From Shinella granuli (lineage in GTDB: Bacteria; Pseudomonadota; Alphaproteobacteria; Rhizobiales; Rhizobiaceae), in contig NZ_SLVX01000031.1 of the NCBI RefSeq assembly GCF_004341885.1, positions 1 to 41,856 of the forward strand: 41,856 bases of DNA. Reading direction: 5' to 3'. The position numbers and the translations under genes were made by a program. This document shows, piece by piece, positions 1 through 6,944 of this stretch; the stretch's first letter is position 1, and every line of letters starts with the position of its first letter. Below the pieces are notes generated by a model. That model was not told the origin of the DNA. It saw only the letters and a list, made by a program, of their open reading frames with translations, and did no database searches.

Positions 1-743
1 GTTGCAGAAAGGAAATAGGTGGCCGGATTTTACTCCGCCCGCAGCAGCATTATGCCGCCGCTACCGTGGCCGACTTTTGCACCGCCGCTCTCACGTCGGA
101 CGGGCGTGAATTTGGGTTCATCCCATCGTGGCATCGCCATCAGGTGATAAACAACCGCGAAACGGCCAGCGTTTTGCCCGAACCTTCGGAATTTATTGCC
201 GTATCTGACGCGTGCGCCACGCGTGCCTCACGCGACGGGCACGCGGGGAAAGCGGAAAGGAAGGGAAAGGAAAGGAATATATATTCCCGCAAAATGGATT
301 TGCGGGCTTCCGAGCCGCCTCACGGCGATACTGTCGAGCAGGAATTTACGAATACGTTCTGGCCAGCCTATCCCCGCAAGGTAGATCGCAAGGACGCGCT
401 CAGTGCCTTTCTCAAAGCCCGGAAGAAGGTTTCCCTCGAAGCCATCATGAAGGCTCTCGAAGCGTACAGCCGTGAGACATCCAAGGCGGACAAACGGTTC
501 ATCCGCCATGCCGCTCGTTGGCTCAATGCCGAAAGCTGGGAGAACGGCGACAACCAGCACCCCCCGCATGTCCCTGTCGATGACGAGAAGTGGTTGAAGC
601 GGCTTCGCCAGGGCCGCAACCTTCGGAAATGGTCGGTGCAAGACTGGGGACCGCGCCCCGGCAATGACGGCTGCTTGGTCCCTGCCAGCCTTCTGGAGCC
701 GGGAGACGGTGATGGATGGACCGAATTCGAGGTGGCGGCATGA
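1..743 (+). CDS. Phage replication-initiator-like protein, 5' end outside window
   Basis: The reading frame is open from base 3, so the gene starts left of the window; a GTG at 66 is only an internal codon. The segment around GREFGFIPSWHRHQVINNRE resembles the N-terminal part of phage replication proteins of the O/DnaD-like type. The C-terminal part has the usual pattern FWPAYPRK, then a run of basic and small residues, then a WLNAESW motif, which closes many phage helicase-loader or initiator proteins. The role in replication is inferred from this pattern. A Lys/Arg-rich linker (AGKAERKGKERN) separates the two parts. It overlaps the next gene by four bases (ATGA at 740), so the two are probably translationally coupled. 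Confidence 0.65.
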   Translation, partial: CRKEIGGRILLRPQQHYAAATVADFCTAALTSDGREFGFIPSWHRHQVINNRETASVLPEPSEFIAVSDACATRASRDGHAGKAERKGKERNIYSRKMDLRASEPPHGDTVEQEFTNTFWPAYPRKVDRKDALSAFLKARKKVSLEAIMKALEAYSRETSKADKRFIRHAARWLNAESWENGDNQHPPHVPVDDEKWLKRLRQGRNLRKWSVQDWGPRPGNDGCLVPASLLEPGDGDGWTEFEVAA

Positions 744-910
744 CGGCGCCTGACGATCCGATGCGCGCTGCCGCTCTCTGGCTGGCCGCACAGCCCGAGC
801 CGATCCCGCATGTCATCCCCGCCCTAAAGGAGCGCTTCGGCCTGACCGGGCTCCAAGCCTGCCAGGCCATCGCCCTCGCAAGAAACATCACGCCCCAGCC
901 AGGAGGCTAG
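740..910 (+). CDS. Small hypothetical phage protein (56 aa)
   Basis: ATG at 740 overlaps the stop of the replication gene (ATGA), the usual sign of a co-translated phage gene. The 56-residue product (MTAPDDPMRAAALWLAAQPE...) has an Ala-rich N-terminal helix and a helical segment ERFGLTGLQACQAIALARN that could be a small helix-turn-helix, as in short phage proteins placed after replication genes. No named function can be given. The opposite-strand frames here have no ribosome binding site and are shadows. Confidence 0.55.
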   Translation: MTAPDDPMRAAALWLAAQPEPIPHVIPALKERFGLTGLQACQAIALARNITPQPGG

Positions 911-914
911 AACG

Positions 915-1211
915 ATGAACGAAGAGATTGAAACCGTCGCCCCGTGGGTGCGGCTCGAAATCGTAAGCGCCACGATTGGCGGCTATTTCCGCGAGGACAG
1001 CAAGAATGACCTCATGCTCGTCACCACCATCAGCGATATGCCGTGCATCGTTCTGGAGTTGGTTTCCGCCAATGACAACCGGACGGCCGTGGGCATCGCT
1101 CTCAGCACGCCGCTGGCTGAGATCCGGGAAAGCGCTATTGGCCTTGCCGAGAGCTTCGGTGTCCCTCTGGCCGACTGCACGCTCCCAGCCGCCCGCCGAG
1201 CGCAGATCTGA
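915..1211 (+). CDS. Hypothetical phage protein (98 aa)
   Basis: The start at 915 is preceded by an AGGAGG-type site (CAGGAGGC at about 899-906). The product begins MNEEIETVAPWVRLEIVSAT and looks like a small soluble alpha/beta protein, with no Cys pairs or membrane segment. It sits four bases after the previous gene in the same operon. I do not recognise the family. The third codon positions are GC-rich in this frame, which supports real coding. Confidence 0.55.
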   Translation: MNEEIETVAPWVRLEIVSATIGGYFREDSKNDLMLVTTISDMPCIVLELVSANDNRTAVGIALSTPLAEIRESAIGLAESFGVPLADCTLPAARRAQI

Positions 1212-1221
1212 GGGGGCGGTC

Positions 1222-1317
1222 ATGTCTTTTGGTGACTACCTGCAAACCTGCCTCACCGTCTTCGCTGTCTGCATCGTTCCGGCCTATGGCCTCACCGTCT
1301 GGAGGCTGTACCGATGA
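1222..1317 (+). CDS. Very small membrane protein (31 aa)
   Basis: ATG at 1222 follows a GAGGGGG ribosome binding site and the stop overlaps the next start (ATGA at 1314). The 31-residue product has one hydrophobic segment (LTVFAVCIVPAYGLTVW) and a basic C-terminus WRLYR, so it would span the inner membrane once. Such micro-proteins are common in phage operons; no function can be stated. Coupling on both sides is the main reason to accept it. Confidence 0.45.
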   Translation: MSFGDYLQTCLTVFAVCIVPAYGLTVWRLYR

Positions 1318-1643
1318 ACGCCGCCAATCGGATCGAGCCCGAGGAGGGCAACGTTATCGCGCTCGTTGATGCTTCGACGGTCAGGCTCCACATCCTCCCC
1401 GACGAGGTGATGACGATTGCCGAGGCCGCTATCCACGCTGGCAAGACCACCAAGACCATTCGGAGATGGTGCGACGAATTCGGCATTTCTCGACAGGTGC
1501 GCAAGAATTCCCCGGTTCAGGTCTCCCGGATTGCGCTCGACATGGTGATCCATGGCGACTGGCCGGCATTGGAGCGGCTGAAGGCTGGCGACCGCGCTCA
1601 CCGCCTTGTGACGTTCTATCGAGTGCTCGCCGACCTCGATTGA
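1314..1643 (+). CDS. HTH DNA-binding protein (109 aa)
   Basis: The product has a clear helix-turn-helix at about residues 27-55 (VMTIAEAAIHAGKTTKTIRR, then WCDEFGISRQV), of the excisionase/MerR-like type that reads a DNA site with one winged helix. The start overlaps the stop of the micro-protein gene. Immediately downstream (1664-1710) lies an array of phased TGTCCAA repeats in front of the virion operon. This protein is therefore a candidate to bind that array, either as a late-gene regulator or as a small-terminase-like packaging protein. Both roles are inference from position; only the HTH is visible in the sequence. Confidence 0.6.
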   Translation: MNAANRIEPEEGNVIALVDASTVRLHILPDEVMTIAEAAIHAGKTTKTIRRWCDEFGISRQVRKNSPVQVSRIALDMVIHGDWPALERLKAGDRAHRLVTFYRVLADLD

Positions 1644-1663
1644 CCAAAAAAAGTTTGCCCCAA

Positions 1664-1710
1664 TGTCCAACTATGTCCAACGGTGGGCAACTATGTCCAA
1701 CGGTGTCCAC
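1664..1710 (+). promoter_or_regulatory. Phased TGTCCAA repeat array before the virion operon
   Basis: TGTCCAA or TGTCCAC occurs at 1664-1670, 1674-1680, 1694-1700 and 1704-1710. Start-to-start distances are 10, 20 and 10 bases, that is, whole helical turns, so all sites face the same side of the DNA. An 18-base unit CAACTATGTCCAACGGTG is repeated exactly at 1668-1685 and 1688-1705. It lies between an HTH gene and the first virion gene (1770). Binding by the HTH protein, or use as a packaging site, is inference. Confidence 0.6.
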
Positions 1711-1769
1711 GTTGATAAGGAACTGAAAACGCTGTATATTTTTCGAAATTCGAACCAAGGATTTCCGCC

Positions 1770-2843
1770 ATGGCAGGCACTTTTCTGGATCTCTTCCGCG
1801 GCATGGGCGCCGGCAATGCCGGGGGCACGCAAACGCCAGCCGCCGCACCTCAGCGCGCGCAGGCCGGCGGTTTTCTCAGCGGCCTCAACCCCGATGTCCT
1901 GATGGCAATCGGCACAGGCCTGCTTACGGGCAAGACGCCGCAGGATCAGATCGGCGGCGCGCTCACGAATTTCGCCCAGGTCCGCAAGGATCAGCGCCAG
2001 CGGAACCTCACCTTGGAAATTCTCGGCAAGGACAGCCCGCAACTCGTTCGGGCGGTCGAGGCCGGCGTCCTGACACCTTCCGACGCCTTCAGCCTGCATT
2101 ACAAGGAAGCGCAGGAGGCGAAGAAAGCTCAGCGCCCCAGCCGGAAATTCCAGACCTTGCCCGATGGCACGTTTGGATGGGCAGATGATAATGCAGGGAC
2201 GTGGACGCCCCTCGGTACGGCGCCGAAAGAAAAGACCCAGCCCGCCCTAGCGCAGGAATACCAGTTCGCGAAGGAGAATGGTTTTGAAGGCGGCTTCACC
2301 GATTATGTTCAGTTGAAGAAGAGCGGCGGTGCCAACGGGGGCCAGGGCGGTAAGGCTCCTTCAGGTTACCGTTGGACCGATGACACGCAGTCCGCGCTTG
2401 AACCCATCCCCGGTGGACCGGGGGAGGAAACCCCCGGGGAGCTCGCCGCCCGGATCGGCATGGCCAAATCATTTCTGGAGCGAGCCCCAGCGCTTCGCCA
2501 GCGGCTCGCTCAGGGCGATGTCACAGGCCCTTGGGACCAGCGTATGGCCCGGAACGGTATCGGTGACAAGGGCCAAGTTTATCAGGAACTGGAGTCCGGC
2601 GTCGATGTTCTGATGCGCCTTCTGACGGGTGCCGGCATGAACCAAACCGAGGCAGAAGCCTACGCCCGCCGGTATCTGCCGGGCACCATGGACACGGCCG
2701 AAACAGCCGTTCAAAAGCTGGACCGCCTCACCGCAGAGCTACAGGCCACCGCTTCGGAAGCTGGTAAGGGCCGTGGTGGCTTCCAATCGCCTCAGCAGGG
2801 TTCGGGCCGCATTGACGAACTCGTGAAGAAATACGGGGGCTGA
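1770..2843 (+). CDS. Putative internal virion / ejection protein (357 aa)
   Basis: This is the first gene of the virion-like operon; ATG 1770 follows AAGGA (1759-1763). The N-terminal 50 residues are Ala/Gly-rich (MAGTFLDLFRGMGAGNAGGT), followed by a helical region with many Gln, Lys and Glu residues and a low-complexity GGANGGQGGKAPSG linker near the middle. The C-terminal half is predicted helical (ELAARIGMAKSFLERAPALR). Such composition and position, next to a >1000-residue Ala/Arg-rich protein, fit the minor internal proteins injected with DNA by podoviruses. No catalytic motif is seen. The assignment rests on context and general resemblance, not on a named domain. Confidence 0.45.
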   Translation: MAGTFLDLFRGMGAGNAGGTQTPAAAPQRAQAGGFLSGLNPDVLMAIGTGLLTGKTPQDQIGGALTNFAQVRKDQRQRNLTLEILGKDSPQLVRAVEAGVLTPSDAFSLHYKEAQEAKKAQRPSRKFQTLPDGTFGWADDNAGTWTPLGTAPKEKTQPALAQEYQFAKENGFEGGFTDYVQLKKSGGANGGQGGKAPSGYRWTDDTQSALEPIPGGPGEETPGELAARIGMAKSFLERAPALRQRLAQGDVTGPWDQRMARNGIGDKGQVYQELESGVDVLMRLLTGAGMNQTEAEAYARRYLPGTMDTAETAVQKLDRLTAELQATASEAGKGRGGFQSPQQGSGRIDELVKKYGG

Positions 2844-2845
2844 GC

Positions 2846-5800
2846 ATGGCCACGCTTCAACAGCTTGAAACGGCCCTCATCAATGCTGACGCTGCCGGCG
2901 ATACGGAGGCGGCAACCGAGCTTGCCCGCGAGGTCGGCCGCATGCGCCGGGAGCAGTCGGTCGCGCAGGATCCGTCACCGGAAGGCGATGGGCTGGCGTT
3001 AAACGCGACGGCTGGCCTCAACCAGGGCATCTATAACACCCTCGGCGCTCCGGTCGATTTCTCCCGCTGGCTGATCAACAAGGGCATCGAGGGCGCGAAC
3101 TACGTCACCGGCTCGGAAATGAGCACCATCCCGACCGACAGTTTCGGGGGCAGTGAGTCCATTTCCAGCATGTTCGGCGCGGTGGGTGTTCCCGAACCGA
3201 AGGACATTCAGGCACTCACCCCCGAAGAGCGCGTTGCCCGCGGCGTCGGCGAAGGCGTCGGCTATACCGTCACGCCCGCCGGCATCGTCGGGGGTGCCGC
3301 TCGCACGGGCGCATTGACCGGCCGCGCCCTCGATACGGCCACGCGGATGTTCGGTCCCAGCAACAGCGTCGGGCGGATGGTCGGTGACGCCATTGTCGGT
3401 GGTGCGTCCGGTGCTGGCGCTACCGTTGCCATGGAAGCCACCCCGGACGAATACGACGCTTTGGCGGGCATCGGCGGCGGTATGGCAGGCGGCGGCGTTG
3501 GTGCGGTTGCGGCCGGTGTTCCTGCCATGCTCCAGAGCGGCTATCGCATGACCCGAGACGCTGCGGCTCCCCTCTACCAAGCCGGCAGGGAGCGCCTTGC
3601 AGCACGCCAGCTCGCCGATAGCGCCACCGACCTTACCGCTTTCCGCCGCTCCCTGGAGGAGCCCGCCGCCGATCTGGTGGCAGGTTCCCAGCCCACCACC
3701 TTCCAGGCAACGGGCGATATGGGCATTGGCGGCCTGGAGCGCGGCATCCAGACGAAACGGCCAGAGGCCTTCCAGCAGCGGCGCGTTGATCAGAATTCGG
3801 CCCGGCTTGCCGCCTTGGAGGGCGTGCAGCGCGACGGCTCTCCCGAGAAGGTGGCTGATGCCGCGCGCCAGATTGTCCAGGCTGTCAGCGAGCGGGCGCA
3901 GGCCGTCTATGACGATGTGGTGACCAGGGCAACGGCGAAGGCCGATGAAGCCGCTGCGAACGCCCGCCGACCGGTTGAAGACGCGGCTGGTGGTCTCGGT
4001 ATCCTCTCTCAGCGCATGGGCGAAGGCGTCGGTGCGCGTGCCAGCGGTGACGCGATGCGCTCTTCCCTTGAGGAGGCCCGCGCCGCCGCCAAGGCCGCAG
4101 AACGCTCGTTGTGGGAGGCTGTAGACCCCGATGGCTCCCTCGCCCTTCCTGCGCAGAACACGCGGCAGCAGGCCGGCAAACTGATCGCCGAACTTCCCCG
4201 ATCCGCCAAGCCGCCGAGCGGCGAGGAGGCGGCTATCTTCGACGTGGTGGATCAGTATGGCGACACGATCCCGTTTTCCGAACTGACCGCGCTCCAGAGC
4301 CGCATCAAGACCGAGATGCGGGCCGAGAAGATGAATAACGGCGAGAGCACAGCATGGGGCCGCCTGTCCATGTTGAGCAAGGCGACCGATGCTGATATTG
4401 AAATGGCAGTCGCGGGCAGGATCCAACAGGAAGCGCAGGCGGTTGCCAACGGGCAAATGGCTGAGGCTGACACGCTCGCCGCGCGTTGGGGCTCCCTTGT
4501 CGAACAATCTCGAAATCGATGGCTCGAAAATCGCGGACGCGGAGCTGGTGAGGGAGCTTTCGAAAGCACTGGAACCGTTGGAGCCGGCCGACAGGCCTTT
4601 ATTTCTCCAGCATCTGGAGGTGGAAGCCAAGCGCGGAGCGGACATAACGACGCTTCGGGCAATCCGGGCGTACAGGAAACAGGCCTCCTCCCCAACTTCG
4701 ACCCCGGCGCCCGAGACCGACTAGACGCCGCCCGTGCCGCCACCCGTGAGCGTGCCGAGACCTTCGACAACAAGACGCTCGGCCCGATGCGCCGCCGGCC
4801 GGCCTATACCGCCCCCTACGATATGGCGGCGGAAACCGTCCCGGCGAAGGTGTTCTATGGCCGACCGGAAAGCGCGCGTGCCATTGACCAGTATCGCCGG
4901 GCAGTCGGGCAGGAAGTCGCCGACCGGCAAATCCAGCAGTATGCCGTTTCGAGGCTGAGACAAGTCGCGTTCAATGCCGATGGTTCCGTGAACCTGTCCA
5001 AGCTGGACACCTGGCGTCGCTCGCATGCCGATGCTCTCGCCAAGCTTCCCGCCCTCCGCCAGCAGGTTGACCAGCTTGCCATGTCCGCGCGCGGTCTTGC
5101 CGATCGGACGGAGGCGGCCGCTCGAATTGGCAAGGATGCCACGAAGGCCTCGAACGCGGAGATTGCCGCCGCCGCCCGTCGCCAGCGCCTCATGACGGAC
5201 GCGGCGCAGCGCAGCCGCCTGGGCAAGGTGATGAACGCAGACAGCGGTGAAGCCGTCGTCAGGCAGATCGGCAACGTCTTTGCCCGGCAGGATGCTGGTT
5301 CGGAGATGATGAAGCTGAACCTTGCCACGCGGGGCGACCCGGAGGCGCGGGCCGGGCTCCGCCGTGCAGTGGTGGACCACATTCTCGGGAAATTCGTTGG
5401 CAATGCTGAGGCCGGTACGAGCGGCCAATCCCTCATCAGGGGCGAGGCCTTCCAGACGTTCGTGAAGGAAAAGGTGGGTGCGCTGCGATCCGCCGGCTTC
5501 ACCGATGATGAAATCCGGACCATCCAGAACATTGCCGCCGACATTCGCCGGTCGAACCGCTCGATTTCTGCAGTACGCATTCCCGGCAGCAGCAACACCG
5601 CCCAGGATATCTACGCCGCTGCCAAGAGCGATGCGGCCGGCTCGGTTCTTTCTCGGATCCTGGGGGCGTATGCGACGGGCGGCAGCATCGTGTCCGCGGT
5701 GGGTGGAAAGATGGCGTCAGCCCTTCGCGAGGCCGGTTTCCAGAGCGTCGACGACATTCTCGCCGACGCCCTTCTGAACCCGGCGCGCGCCAAGCTCCTG

Positions 5801-6250
5801 TTGCAGCAGATGCCGAAGAACGTCGAAAGCGGCGCGCTTGATCGGCTGACGGAGCTTTATCGTCGCGTGCCCGTTGCCACGGCGGGAACCGTTCAGGACG
5901 GTGGCGAGCGCCAGAAGAAAGCGGCCCGGCTCGGCGGCGGCAATCAAACGCACCAGTGGATTGCGCAGCGCCTCAGCACCTTCGGCGAAATGGGTGACGA
6001 TGAAATCAGCGGCGTCATGGATGCCCTACGCTCGGATCGCTCCGGGGCTACCGGCAGGCTCATGAAAGACCTCATCGGCTTGGAGCGCATGAACCTCTCC
6101 GAGGCCGATAAGGCGGCGGCAATCCGCTACATCCTTGAAGGCACGCTCGGGCAAACCCCGAACACTCCCGCCTCTCGATGGAGAGGGCAGGGCAACGGTG
6201 ACACCGACAAGATGCCGCTGGAAATCACGGTGCCGATTGGCGTCCGTTGA
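2846..6250 (+). CDS. Large putative DNA-ejection / internal virion protein (1134 aa)
   Basis: This long, Ala/Arg-rich and mostly helical protein starts three bases after the previous gene. Its N-terminal segment has a Gly-rich membrane-active-looking stretch (about residues 135-230, GVGYTVTPAGIVGGAARTGA and repeated GGxxG). The C-terminal half carries the LLPNFDPGARDRLDAARAAT pattern that I know from large rhizobial phage proteins thought to be ejected into the host. About residues 552-615 (4503-4690) form a Gly/Ser-rich linker with AT-biased third codon positions. In that stretch the +1 frame is the one with normal codon use and ends at TAG 4722-4724, so the linker seems to derive from an out-of-frame insertion. 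Function is inferred. Confidence 0.55.
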   Translation: MATLQQLETALINADAAGDTEAATELAREVGRMRREQSVAQDPSPEGDGLALNATAGLNQGIYNTLGAPVDFSRWLINKGIEGANYVTGSEMSTIPTDSFGGSESISSMFGAVGVPEPKDIQALTPEERVARGVGEGVGYTVTPAGIVGGAARTGALTGRALDTATRMFGPSNSVGRMVGDAIVGGASGAGATVAMEATPDEYDALAGIGGGMAGGGVGAVAAGVPAMLQSGYRMTRDAAAPLYQAGRERLAARQLADSATDLTAFRRSLEEPAADLVAGSQPTTFQATGDMGIGGLERGIQTKRPEAFQQRRVDQNSARLAALEGVQRDGSPEKVADAARQIVQAVSERAQAVYDDVVTRATAKADEAAANARRPVEDAAGGLGILSQRMGEGVGARASGDAMRSSLEEARAAAKAAERSLWEAVDPDGSLALPAQNTRQQAGKLIAELPRSAKPPSGEEAAIFDVVDQYGDTIPFSELTALQSRIKTEMRAEKMNNGESTAWGRLSMLSKATDADIEMAVAGRIQQEAQAVANGQMAEADTLAARWGSLVEQSRNRWLENRGRGAGEGAFESTGTVGAGRQAFISPASGGGSQARSGHNDASGNPGVQETGLLPNFDPGARDRLDAARAATRERAETFDNKTLGPMRRRPAYTAPYDMAAETVPAKVFYGRPESARAIDQYRRAVGQEVADRQIQQYAVSRLRQVAFNADGSVNLSKLDTWRRSHADALAKLPALRQQVDQLAMSARGLADRTEAAARIGKDATKASNAEIAAAARRQRLMTDAAQRSRLGKVMNADSGEAVVRQIGNVFARQDAGSEMMKLNLATRGDPEARAGLRRAVVDHILGKFVGNAEAGTSGQSLIRGEAFQTFVKEKVGALRSAGFTDDEIRTIQNIAADIRRSNRSISAVRIPGSSNTAQDIYAAAKSDAAGSVLSRILGAYATGGSIVSAVGGKMASALREAGFQSVDDILADALLNPARAKLLLQQMPKNVESGALDRLTELYRRVPVATAGTVQDGGERQKKAARLGGGNQTHQWIAQRLSTFGEMGDDEISGVMDALRSDRSGATGRLMKDLIGLERMNLSEADKAAAIRYILEGTLGQTPNTPASRWRGQGNGDTDKMPLEITVPIGVR

Positions 6251-6279
6251 AGTCTGCCAAAACAGGGAATTAACAGGGC

Positions 6280-6720
6280 ATGACGACGGAAAAAGAACAG
6301 TCGAAGGATACTCGGTTCAAGCGCGGACGATCAGGCAATCCAGGCGGGCGCCGCGCCGGTTCCCGTTCAAAGGCGCTGGTGGCGCTTGATGCCCTCGGCG
6401 AAGGCGAAGCGGAGGCAATCGTGGTGGCCATGGTCGAGAAGGCAAAAGGTGGCGATGCAACCGCGGCGCGGACTATCCTTGACCGTGTGTGGCCGGCACG
6501 GAAAGGCGCTCGTCTGACATTCGATCTTCCTGAGGTCAAAACCGCCGAGGATCTGCCTGACGCCGTGGCCGCCGTCACGCGCCAGGTCGCAGAGGGTGAA
6601 ATCTCACCGGATGAAGGCGCCACCGTCGTCACGCTTCTGGAGGCGCATCGGAAGGCTATCGAGACGAGCGAGCTTTCCGCTCGTGTCGCTGCACTTGAAG
6701 AAAGGATGACGAAGAAATGA
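6280..6720 (+). CDS. DUF5681 domain phage protein (146 aa)
   Basis: The N-terminus FKRGRSGNPGGRRAGSRSKA (about residues 12-31) is the signature of DUF5681, a basic motif found at the start of proteins coded just before large-terminase genes in many alphaproteobacterial phages. The rest is helical and acidic (EGEISPDEGATVVTLLEAHR) and ends in a coiled-coil-like tail. A small-terminase-like or packaging role is often assumed for the family but is not established. Here no terminase gene follows, which is unusual. The stop overlaps the next start (ATGA at 6717). Confidence 0.7.
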   Translation: MTTEKEQSKDTRFKRGRSGNPGGRRAGSRSKALVALDALGEGEAEAIVVAMVEKAKGGDATAARTILDRVWPARKGARLTFDLPEVKTAEDLPDAVAAVTRQVAEGEISPDEGATVVTLLEAHRKAIETSELSARVAALEERMTKK

Positions 6721-6938
6721 GCGCCAATCTTCTGAACCGCCTCGAAAAGCTGGAGGCAACCGCCGCGTCGAGAGACCGGCCATATCCCCGCGTTGTCCGG
6801 CTCGTCACCAACCAGGGCGAGGAAGAGGCCGCCTATAGGGAAGCTGAGGCAATGGGTATCGATACGAGCCCCGCCGGCAACGATATCCTCATCATTCGCC
6901 TGGTGGTTCCTTCCTCCGTGGCGGCAGAAACGGAGTAA
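6717..6938 (+). CDS. Small hypothetical phage protein (73 aa)
   Basis: The start overlaps the DUF5681 stop (ATGA). The product begins SANLLNRLEKLEATAASR after the Met, an amphipathic helix with leucine spacing that suggests a short coiled coil, and ends in a small beta-rich part (DILIIRLVVPSS). Proteins with this LLxRLxxLE start are frequent beside DUF5681 proteins in rhizobial prophages, which suggests the two act together. That partnership is inference. Confidence 0.55.
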   Translation: MSANLLNRLEKLEATAASRDRPYPRVVRLVTNQGEEEAAYREAEAMGIDTSPAGNDILIIRLVVPSSVAAETE

Positions 6939-6944
6939 GCCATC

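Noticed and set aside
2999-4645. 548-codon minus-strand frame opposite the large virion gene
   Set aside because: Antisense shadow; the plus-strand gene is in an operon with coupled starts.
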